Origin: Gemmatimonadota bacterium
GTDB taxonomy: Bacteria > GCA-2686955
NCBI GenBank assembly: GCA_026991065.1
Contig: JALXCG010000535.1
Location: forward strand, 1-5,282
Direction of reading: 5' to 3'
DNA length: 5,282 nucleotides
The notes below the pieces were generated by a model. The model had not been told where the DNA came from. It saw only the letters and a program-made list of their open reading frames with translations, and searched no databases. The position numbers and the translations under genes are program-made. Numbering within the stretch: the first letter of the stretch is position 1; each line of letters opens with the position of its first letter. Shown one piece after another: positions 1 to 5,282 of the stretch.

Positions 1-748
1 CGCCTCGGTCGAGCGCTTGCTGGCTCATGAGTCGATTCAAGAGAGTTTCCTGGCGCGTCTGGCGGACAAGCTGGAGCGGATCGACCTGGAGCATGATCTG
101 GCGCCGATCACGCACGCTCCGCAGCGCGCCATCTATGACCGCCACCTGGCGGATGCCCGCGAGCGTGGCCTGGAGATTCGCTGCGGTGGTGAGTACAGCG
201 CGGATCGTGGACGACTGCGCCCCACATTGATCACCGGACCGGGGGTGGATGATGCCGCGGCCTATCGGGAAGAGACTTTCGGCCCGGTGGTGAGTGCCCG
301 GCCGTTTGCCGCTGACGACGAGGCGGTGGTCGCCCACAACGCCGTGGATTACGGGCTCACCGCTTCGGTCTTTACGCGCGATGTTGCCGCGGGAGAGCGG
401 CTGGCGCGCCGCCTGCGCGCGGGCGTGGTGGCGATCAACGAGGTGGCGGCAACGCTGCACAGTGCGCCCGAGATTCCCTGGGGCGGTGCCCGTGCGTCCG
501 GTTTCGGGCGCACCCACGGCGCCGAAGGGCTTCTGGAGCTGACCTGGCCCCAGGTGGTGGAGCGGGGCCGCTTGCCCGGGTTCGAGCCGAAGCGACTGTG
601 GTGGTATCCCTACACCCATCTTCAGGCGGAGCTTTTTGCCCAGCTTGCGCGTGCCGCCGGTGCTGGGGGGCTGCGCCGGCGCGTCGCCGCCTTCGCCGGG
701 CTGGGGCGCAGCGCTTTGCAGGTGATGATGCGCGCTCCCCGTCTTTAG
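1..748 (+). CDS. Aldehyde dehydrogenase family protein, C-terminal half (5' end outside window)
   Basis: NAD(P)-dependent aldehyde dehydrogenase, oxidising an aldehyde to a carboxylic acid. The reading frame is open from base 2, which begins with residues ASVER. In many family members this follows the catalytic cysteine of the GQxC motif directly, so base 1 (c) is probably the last base of that Cys codon. Seen downstream: the EETFGP motif at 269-286, whose second Glu is the conserved cofactor-contacting residue; the segment DYGLTASVFTRD; RLRAGVVAINE; and PWGGARASGFGR, which is the usual end of the catalytic fold. About 91 residues separate the presumed Cys from the conserved Glu, close to normal. 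After the standard end (ELTWPQVVE) there are about 60 more residues, with a WWYPY motif at 599-613 and then Ala/Leu/Arg-rich helix-like sequence that may contact membrane or a partner. The nearest TTG (position 17) is internal and is not a real start. Substrate unknown; the adjacent alcohol oxidase suggests a lipophilic aldehyde. Confidence 0.92.
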   Translation, partial: ASVERLLAHESIQESFLARLADKLERIDLEHDLAPITHAPQRAIYDRHLADARERGLEIRCGGEYSADRGRLRPTLITGPGVDDAAAYREETFGPVVSARPFAADDEAVVAHNAVDYGLTASVFTRDVAAGERLARRLRAGVVAINEVAATLHSAPEIPWGGARASGFGRTHGAEGLLELTWPQVVERGRLPGFEPKRLWWYPYTHLQAELFAQLARAAGAGGLRRRVAAFAGLGRSALQVMMRAPRL

Positions 749-785
749 CCGATTCCCCTTTGCAGCCGGATCGGCGCACCTCCAC

Positions 786-801
786 GGACCCGCCCGGGTC
801 C
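786..801. other. Small perfect hairpin in the gap before the CrtC/AttH-like gene
   Basis: GGACCC at 786-791 and GGGTCC at 796-801 are exact reverse complements around the 4-base loop GCCC. The hairpin lies 13 bases upstream of the ribosome binding site of the next gene. No T-run follows, so it is not a standard intrinsic terminator. It could affect mRNA processing or stability between the first two genes, or be chance in GC-rich DNA. The rest of the 78-base gap (749-826) shows no convincing promoter. Confidence 0.35.
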
Positions 802-814
802 CGGGTTGTAGCCG

Positions 815-822
815 AAAGGTGG
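815..822 (+). promoter_or_regulatory. Ribosome binding site for the CrtC/AttH-like gene
   Basis: AAAGGTGG, a one-mismatch Shine-Dalgarno sequence, ends 4 bases before the ATG at 827. It supports that ATG as the start. Confidence 0.7.
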
Positions 823-826
823 TGCC

Positions 827-1990
827 ATGGAAGACCCCGAGATTCTGTTTGACCAGGACAATGCGCCCCGCTGCCAGCGCCCGGGAGTGGCCGCCGGAGA
901 TCATGTGGAGAGTTGGTTTCTGCGCGCCAACCATCCGACCCGGCCGCGGGCGCTGTGGCTCAAGGCGACGGTTCTGTGCGCCCGCCGCGGCGCGCGCGCC
1001 GACGCCCATGTCTGGGGCGCCGTTTTCGACCAAACCGGAGAGACGCCGCGGGCACTGGCCTGGCGCGGCCGCCTGCCGCTGGGGCGCGCCGCGTTCAGCT
1101 CCGGGCCGCCGTGGCGGCTGGGATTTGGGCCTGCCCGCTTTCGTTTCGGTGCGGCCGGGGGCGAATCGCGCGGAGTCCTGCCGCCCTCCTCTCCGCGCAC
1201 CCCGGGAGAGTTGGCGTGGGATCTCAGTTGGGTGCCGCCGGGGAACGCGGCCGGCGGTGGACTGAGTGCTCCGTTGCAGCTTTTTCCCGGCCGCGCCTGG
1301 ATCGAACGCGGCTGGCCGCGAAACAAGCTGGTGACCCCGGCGCCCCTTCTGCGCTTCGGCGGCAGCCTGCGCTTCGCCGATGAGGAGTGGGCGCTGGATG
1401 ACTGGATCGGCATGCAGGGCCACAATTGGGGGCCGGCGCATGCTCCGGAGTATGTCTGGATGCAGTGTGTCTTTTGGGATGCGGAGAATCAGCCTTTCGC
1501 TTTGATGGAAGCCGCTTGCGGGCGGATTCGCCTGCCGCTGGGCCGCCGCTCCCCGATCTTTTCGCTGCTCACTCTGCGTCTTCCGGAACGGGAATACCGC
1601 TTTGATCGTCTCCAGGATTTCTACCGCCACCGGGTCAACTCGCTCTTCCCCGCCTTCGACCTCCACTTGCGCGGCGCGCCCGGTGCGTTGACTCTGCAAG
1701 CGCGCGCCCGGCCGGAACTGATGGTTGATCTGCCCTACCAGAATCCGAATGGGCAGGTCTCCCGCTGCCTGAACAGCAAGCTGGCCAAGCTCAGTCTGCG
1801 CCTCGACCCGGAAAATGGCGACACGCTGCTCTTCCGCTCTCCCCACGCGGCCGCGCTCGAATTTCTCTATGCCCCCGCCGCGCTGCCGAGCGCGGCGCGC
1901 GCGGGTGCCGCCATCACGACCGTTGCATCGGAGCCCGCGCCGCTGCTCCCCGCGACTCCCGGGGCGGTCACCACAGACCGGAGGATTTGA
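827..1990 (+). CDS. CrtC/AttH-like lipocalin-fold protein (hydroxyneurosporene synthase-like family)
   Basis: A 387-residue protein starting at ATG 827 behind AAAGGTGG. Two segments point to the CrtC/AttH-like beta-barrel group. Residues 28-49 run from ESWFLRANHP to ALWLKATV, a typical opening strand pair. Residues 188-214 run from WALDDW through GMQGHNWG (195-202) to HAPEYVWMQC, matching the GxxxHNWG block of this fold. The family includes carotenoid 1,2-hydratase and proteins of unknown function; members bind or act on hydrophobic molecules. No signal peptide or membrane segment is visible, so it is probably cytoplasmic. The last 40 or so residues are Ala/Pro-rich and probably disordered. 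The stop (1988-1990) is one base before the next ATG, so the gene is very likely co-transcribed and translationally coupled with the alcohol oxidase. No carotenoid gene is nearby, so a carotenoid role is not supported. Whether it is an enzyme or a substrate-binding protein is open. Confidence 0.75.
   Translation: MEDPEILFDQDNAPRCQRPGVAAGDHVESWFLRANHPTRPRALWLKATVLCARRGARADAHVWGAVFDQTGETPRALAWRGRLPLGRAAFSSGPPWRLGFGPARFRFGAAGGESRGVLPPSSPRTPGELAWDLSWVPPGNAAGGGLSAPLQLFPGRAWIERGWPRNKLVTPAPLLRFGGSLRFADEEWALDDWIGMQGHNWGPAHAPEYVWMQCVFWDAENQPFALMEAACGRIRLPLGRRSPIFSLLTLRLPEREYRFDRLQDFYRHRVNSLFPAFDLHLRGAPGALTLQARARPELMVDLPYQNPNGQVSRCLNSKLAKLSLRLDPENGDTLLFRSPHAAALEFLYAPAALPSAARAGAAITTVASEPAPLLPATPGAVTTDRRI
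1980..1984 (+). promoter_or_regulatory. Ribosome binding site fixing the start of the GMC oxidoreductase
   Basis: A perfect GGAGG, 7 bases before the ATG at 1992 and inside the last codons of the preceding gene. It decides the start: the same frame is open back to 1815, but that stretch overlaps the upstream gene and reads as its out-of-frame shadow. Confidence 0.88.
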
Positions 1991-1991
1991 G

Positions 1992-4472
1992 ATGGGTGTC
2001 GCTTTCGCCGAAGCGATGCGTGGGCGCCTGGTGGATCAAACCGCCACGGCCTACGGGGTCGATTTCGACATTCGCGCCGAAGCCGACTCCTGGGCAGGCT
2101 TTCTGCTCAGCGGCCGGACCCGGGTCTGGGGTGTGATTCAGATCCGCTCCTGGGTCGCGCCCACGCCGCTGACCGGAACCCTGCGAATCGTTCCCGGACT
2201 GCGCCCCCGGATCGACTACTCGCTGCACTTCCGCGCCGCCGACTTGCGCCCGGCCGCATCCACCCTGGCGACCACGGATGGGGATGGCCGGCACTCTTTT
2301 CATCTCCACGGCTCCAAGAATCTCACGCCGCGCCATCCGCTCGATTCACTCACCCATCTCGACATCAATCTGAACGAGGACTCGCGCCCGGTGGCGATCG
2401 GCGCGCTGCGTTTCGACTGGAACGACCTGCCCGCTTTTCTTTCGACCTGGACCACGCGGACCAGTTTCGACCGTCCGGAGATCGCTCCGCTGTCCGCGCT
2501 TGATGCCGGTGCCGGCGAGGAGATGCGCTCCGATATCGATGCCGGTGCCGAAGTCGATACTGATCCGCTGTTGGCCGCCTTGATCGAGGCGGTGATCGTT
2601 CCCGGCCGCCACGTTCCGGTTGCCGATGCCGCCACCCTGACGGCCGCGCGGGAGATGATCGCGCGGCTGCCGGGCGACCTGCGCCGCCTCTACCGCCTGG
2701 GGCTGCGCGGTCTCGACCTCGCCAGCCGGGTCCGCCATCCCGGTCGCGGCTTCGCCGCGCTGGCCCCCGAAGCCCGGCGCGATCTGCTGCGCTTTCTCTA
2801 CCGCCACCGCGCCCACCACCTGGTGCAGGGGCTCACCGCGCCGGTCAAGAGCGCCCACTTCGCCCGCCGCGATTACCTCGATTCGCTCGGCGTGCCGCCC
2901 CGTGTTCCGCCGGCCTCCACCGAGCCGGTGCCGCGCGCCATCTCCCAACTGATCCTCCCCGCGGCCACGCTCGACCCGGAAACCACCCTGCCGGCGGATG
3001 TGGTGGTGATCGGCAGCGGCGCCGGCGGCGCCCCGCTGGCGGCGACCCTCGCCGAGCGTGGCTTTGCCGTGGCCATTGTCGAGGAAGGGCCCTATCTGCC
3101 GCGCAGCGCGTTTTCCGGCTCCGCCCAGCGCCGCATGCTCACCCTCTGGCGCCGCTCGGGCATGCAGATCAGCCGCGGCAATTTGCCCCTCTCCATCCCC
3201 ACCGGTCGCCTGGTCGGTGGCAGCACCGCGATCAATTCCGGCACCTGCCTGCCGCCGCCGGACGCCATCCTCCAGCACTGGCGCAATGACCTGGGCTTTC
3301 CCGACGACTTTGCTCCCGGCCGTCTGGCACCCTATGTCGAGGCGGTGCTGCGCGAGTTGCAGGTGACCCCCGCCGATGAGCGCTATCTTGGCCCGGTCGC
3401 GGAAGTGGTCGGTCGCGGCGCCGACGCGCTCGGTCTCGGGCACGGCCCGCTGCCGCGCAACGCCCCGGGCTGCGATGGTCAGGGCACCTGCCCGGTCGGA
3501 TGCCCCACGGATGCCCGCCGCTCCACCAATGTCTCCTACATTCCGCGCGCGCTGGCGGCCGGTGCGCATCTCTTCACCGGTTTCAAGATGACGCGCATTC
3601 TGCGGCGGGGCCGCCGCGTCATCGGCATCGAGGCCCGGGGCCGTGGAGCGCAGGGAGCACCGCGCCTGCTGCGACTTCAGGCGCGCGCCGTGGTGCTCTC
3701 GTGCGGCACCCTGGCGACGCCGCTGCTGCTGCGCGCCAACGGCTTGCGGCTGCCGGCGCTGGGCCGCAACCTCTCGGTTCACCCGGCGCTCGGCATGTTC
3801 GCCCGGCTGCCGGCCGCCGCGTCGGGCAGGCTGCCGCCATGGCGATCGATCCCGCAGGGCTATGGCGTCTCCCCGTTCGCCGACCCGCGTCTGCGGGCCG
3901 AAGGTTTCTATGCTCCACCCGATCTCTCCGCCCCGGCCTACCCCTTCGTCGGCGCCGATCTCACTCGCTGGATGGACAACCAGCGTCAGATCGTCCAGTT
4001 CGGTTTCATGCTCCACGACCGCAATGTCGGCCGCGTCAGCGCCGACGCCGCCGGCCAGCCGCGGATCCACTATGATCTGCCCGCCGACCTCGTCCCGCTC
4101 TTTGCGCGTGGTGCCGCTCTGCTGGCTGAGTTGCTGCTCCGCGGTGGCGCCGAGGAGGTGATGACCGGCATCGCCCCACTCCCCGTGGTACGCAGTGTCG
4201 CGGCGGCTCGCGACCTGGCGACGCACGGCCTTCGCCCCGGTGACTTCCAGGCGATGGCCTTTCACCCGCTCGGCACCGCCCGTCTCGGCAGCGACCCCGC
4301 GCACGCCGCAACCGATTTTGAGCACCGCGTTTTCGGCAGCGACAACCTTTATGTCGTGGATGGTTCCAGTGTGCCCACCGCGCTCGGCGTGAATCCGCAG
4401 ATCACCATCATGGCTTTGGCGACACGCGCCGCGGAGTTACTGGCGGAGAGGTTGGCCACCGGCGCGATCTGA
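1992..4472 (+). CDS. Multidomain GMC-family FAD-dependent alcohol oxidase/dehydrogenase
   Basis: An 826-residue flavoprotein expected to oxidise an alcohol to an aldehyde or ketone. Residues 1-170 form a beta-rich domain opening with FAEAMRG, resembling an accessory domain found with cholesterol-oxidase-like GMC proteins. Residues 190-300 (from TDPLLAALIEAVIVPG to YLDSLG) are helical and resemble gluconate 2-dehydrogenase subunit 3, a segment also seen in long-chain alcohol oxidases. The catalytic part has the FAD-binding GSGAGG at 341-346 with acidic residues 364-365 ending the second strand; GRLVGGSTAINSG at 405-417; Cys494, Cys500 and Cys504; and the GMC C-terminal domain with His758 (FHPLGTARLG) and Asn801 (GVNPQITIMA) as the likely active-site pair. 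No signal peptide or clear membrane helix is seen. It is longer than a typical GMC oxidase (500-600 residues) because of the N-terminal domains. The neighbouring aldehyde dehydrogenase fits a two-step alcohol-to-acid route. A long-chain fatty alcohol or sterol-like substrate is inference. Confidence 0.92.
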   Translation: MGVAFAEAMRGRLVDQTATAYGVDFDIRAEADSWAGFLLSGRTRVWGVIQIRSWVAPTPLTGTLRIVPGLRPRIDYSLHFRAADLRPAASTLATTDGDGRHSFHLHGSKNLTPRHPLDSLTHLDINLNEDSRPVAIGALRFDWNDLPAFLSTWTTRTSFDRPEIAPLSALDAGAGEEMRSDIDAGAEVDTDPLLAALIEAVIVPGRHVPVADAATLTAAREMIARLPGDLRRLYRLGLRGLDLASRVRHPGRGFAALAPEARRDLLRFLYRHRAHHLVQGLTAPVKSAHFARRDYLDSLGVPPRVPPASTEPVPRAISQLILPAATLDPETTLPADVVVIGSGAGGAPLAATLAERGFAVAIVEEGPYLPRSAFSGSAQRRMLTLWRRSGMQISRGNLPLSIPTGRLVGGSTAINSGTCLPPPDAILQHWRNDLGFPDDFAPGRLAPYVEAVLRELQVTPADERYLGPVAEVVGRGADALGLGHGPLPRNAPGCDGQGTCPVGCPTDARRSTNVSYIPRALAAGAHLFTGFKMTRILRRGRRVIGIEARGRGAQGAPRLLRLQARAVVLSCGTLATPLLLRANGLRLPALGRNLSVHPALGMFARLPAAASGRLPPWRSIPQGYGVSPFADPRLRAEGFYAPPDLSAPAYPFVGADLTRWMDNQRQIVQFGFMLHDRNVGRVSADAAGQPRIHYDLPADLVPLFARGAALLAELLLRGGAEEVMTGIAPLPVVRSVAAARDLATHGLRPGDFQAMAFHPLGTARLGSDPAHAATDFEHRVFGSDNLYVVDGSSVPTALGVNPQITIMALATRAAELLAERLATGAI

Positions 4473-4518
4473 TTGCGCCGGGGTGATCCGGCGGTGACCC
4501 GCGCTGGGACCCCGCAAT
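4472..4518. other. Bulged inverted repeat after the GMC gene
   Basis: ATTGC (4472-4476) plus GGGGT (4480-4484) pair with ACCCC (4509-4513) plus GCAAT (4514-4518), a 10-base-pair stem with a 3-base bulge (GCC). Inside it, GCGG and CCGC around TGAC can form a small inner stem. It starts at the stop codon, where a terminator would be expected, but has no T-run. It could be an mRNA 3'-end stabilising or Rho-linked structure. Confidence 0.4.
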
Positions 4519-4531
4519 GTCGCCCATTGCG
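4513..4531. repeat. Perfect 7-base inverted repeat upstream of the protease gene
   Basis: CGCAATG (4513-4519) and CATTGCG (4525-4531) are exact reverse complements around TCGCC. The centre is about 44 bases upstream of the protease start, where a regulator binding site could lie. The left arm is shared with the preceding stem, so in RNA the two structures exclude each other. It is either an operator-like palindrome or a hairpin; nothing in the window identifies a regulator. Confidence 0.45.
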
Positions 4532-4555
4532 AAGGGACAGGTTAGAGTGAGAGAT

Positions 4556-4560
4556 GGAGG
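4556..4560 (+). promoter_or_regulatory. Ribosome binding site of the subtilase gene
   Basis: GGAGG, 5 bases before ATG 4566 and 8 before the adjacent in-frame ATG 4569. An in-frame ATG at 4554 overlaps this site and has no good site of its own, so it is a less likely start. Confidence 0.8.
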
Positions 4561-4565
4561 TTCCG

Positions 4566-5282
4566 ATGATGCGCAGCTACGTGATCGCCCTGACTGCCCT
4601 GTTTACGCTCTCTCCGGCAGGTGCCGAGACCCTGCGGGTCGTGGTCCAGGCTCCCGGTCGTGAGGCACTGACCCAGTGGCTGCAAACCGCCGCGGTCCGG
4701 CAGCAACTTGCGCCGCGCCATCGGGGCCGCTCGGCAGCGTGGAGTTCCTTTGATCTTGATGCCAGGCAGTGGGCGTGGGTGCGGGCCGATCTGGCGGCTC
4801 GCGGTGCCGGCTGGCGTGCCGAAGTGCTGGTTCCGGAGATCGCGATCGAAGCAGCAACGGTGTGGGGCGCCGCGGCCGCGGCCGCGGCCGTGGATCGGCC
4901 GGAGCCCGGAGCGCTCCACACCCCCGACGATCCGCTTTACGATGACCAGTGGGGACTCGGCTGCGCCGACTTCGAGCGCGCGTGGGGGCTGTCCCCGGGG
5001 CGGCGGCGCGCGGTTCTGGCGATTCTGGATACCGGCGTTGATCTCGATCACCCGGAGTTGGCTCCCAATCTGGTTGCCGGGATCGACCTGGTGAACCAGG
5101 ACGATGAGCCCGATGACGACCAGGGGCACGGCACGGCGATGGCCGCGGTGGCGGCAGCGGTCACCGACAACGGCGCCGGCATGGCAGGTTGTGTCCAGGA
5201 ACTGATCATGCCGGTGAAGGTGCTCGATGCCCACGGCATGGGCTATGTCGACGACATTGCGCTGGGGATTGACTGGGCCACC
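4566..5282 (+). CDS. Secreted subtilisin-like serine protease (S8 family), 3' end outside window
   Basis: The first 239 residues of a subtilase, open to the window edge. Residues 1-20 look like a Sec signal peptide: Arg3, a hydrophobic stretch VIALTALFTL, then cleavage after AGA at residue 20. Residues 21 to about 115 are a probable propeptide and linker, including seven consecutive alanines (102-108). Residues 119-131 (TPDDPLYDDQWGL) are the usual entry into the mature catalytic domain. The catalytic Asp is D155 in ILDTGVDLDHPEL and the catalytic His is H188 in DQGHGTAMAA; the 33-residue spacing is close to that of subtilisin. IMPVKVLD followed by DIALGIDWA matches the family further on. The catalytic Ser motif (GTSMA) lies beyond the window, so activity cannot be judged. 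After GHGT the common HVAG is replaced by AMAA. Likely periplasmic, surface or extracellular. Its own ribosome binding site and a 93-base gap suggest it may be a separate unit. Confidence 0.93.
   Translation, partial: MMRSYVIALTALFTLSPAGAETLRVVVQAPGREALTQWLQTAAVRQQLAPRHRGRSAAWSSFDLDARQWAWVRADLAARGAGWRAEVLVPEIAIEAATVWGAAAAAAAVDRPEPGALHTPDDPLYDDQWGLGCADFERAWGLSPGRRRAVLAILDTGVDLDHPELAPNLVAGIDLVNQDDEPDDDQGHGTAMAAVAAAVTDNGAGMAGCVQELIMPVKVLDAHGMGYVDDIALGIDWAT
4869..4889 (+). repeat. GCCGCG hexanucleotide repeat coding for a polyalanine tract
   Basis: Three copies of GCCGCG plus a final GCC encode seven alanines in the propeptide/linker of the subtilase. Simple repeats of this kind can vary in copy number by slippage; a change in whole copies would keep the frame (two Ala per unit). 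Confidence 0.8.

Noticed and set aside
827-1990. Annotation as carotenoid 1,2-hydratase (crtC)
   Set aside because: Only the fold-level motifs match, and there are no carotenoid biosynthesis genes in the window, so a gene symbol is not justified.
1815-1991. Upstream extension of the GMC reading frame to position 1815
   Set aside because: It overlaps the preceding gene out of frame, reads as Arg/Pro/Ser-rich shadow sequence, and the GGAGG at 1980-1984 points to ATG 1992.
2346-4325. A 659-codon open frame on the - strand opposite the GMC gene
   Set aside because: Long antisense frames are common opposite high-GC genes. Its translation is Gly/Arg/Ala/Gln-rich with no recognisable domain, while the + strand frame has complete GMC motifs.
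4472-4518. Intrinsic terminator after the GMC gene
   Set aside because: The stem is bulged and no T-run follows, so a Rho-independent terminator cannot be supported.
4527-4548. Sigma-70 promoter for the protease (TTGCGA with TAGAGT)
   Set aside because: The spacing between the two boxes is about 10 bases rather than 16-18, and no better -35 lies at the right distance.
4542-5234. A 230-codon open frame on the - strand opposite the subtilase
   Set aside because: The + strand carries the signal peptide and the catalytic Asp and His motifs in one open frame; the antisense product has no recognisable motif.
1-5282. Defence system, prophage, insertion sequence or CRISPR array
   Set aside because: No transposase, integrase, nuclease or regularly spaced repeats; the window contains metabolic genes and a protease with uniform composition.

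Overview
The window is a high-GC, densely coded stretch of bacterial chromosome. All four genes are on the + strand, they have recognisable Shine-Dalgarno sites, and gaps are 1 to 93 bases. High GC with strong G/C third-position bias, a Sec-type signal peptide with an AxA cleavage site, and FAD/NAD-dependent oxidoreductases fit a high-GC Gram-negative heterotroph. The phylum cannot be fixed from this sequence alone. I see no RNA gene, insertion sequence, CRISPR array or phage feature.

Layout: (1) positions 1-748 hold the C-terminal half of an aldehyde dehydrogenase, entered at or just after its catalytic cysteine. (2) A 78-base gap with a small perfect hairpin leads to 827-1990, a 387-residue protein of the CrtC/AttH-like (lipocalin-fold) type with no signal peptide. 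(3) One base after its stop, 1992-4472 encodes an 826-residue GMC-family FAD alcohol oxidase/dehydrogenase. It has a beta-rich N-terminal domain, a gluconate-2-dehydrogenase-subunit-3-like helical segment, and a catalytic domain with a three-cysteine motif. (4) A 93-base gap with two overlapping inverted repeats precedes 4566-5282, a secreted subtilisin-like (S8) serine protease cut off by the window end after its Asp and His motifs.

The first three genes look like one transcription unit. The GMC enzyme would oxidise a bulky or lipophilic alcohol to an aldehyde and the aldehyde dehydrogenase would take it to the acid. The lipocalin-fold protein, tightly coupled to the GMC gene, could bind or modify the hydrophobic substrate. 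The families are read from motifs; the pathway and substrate are inference. The protease has its own ribosome binding site and signal peptide and is probably functionally separate. The strongest points for follow-up are the domain fusion in the GMC protein and its possible Fe-S cluster motif.
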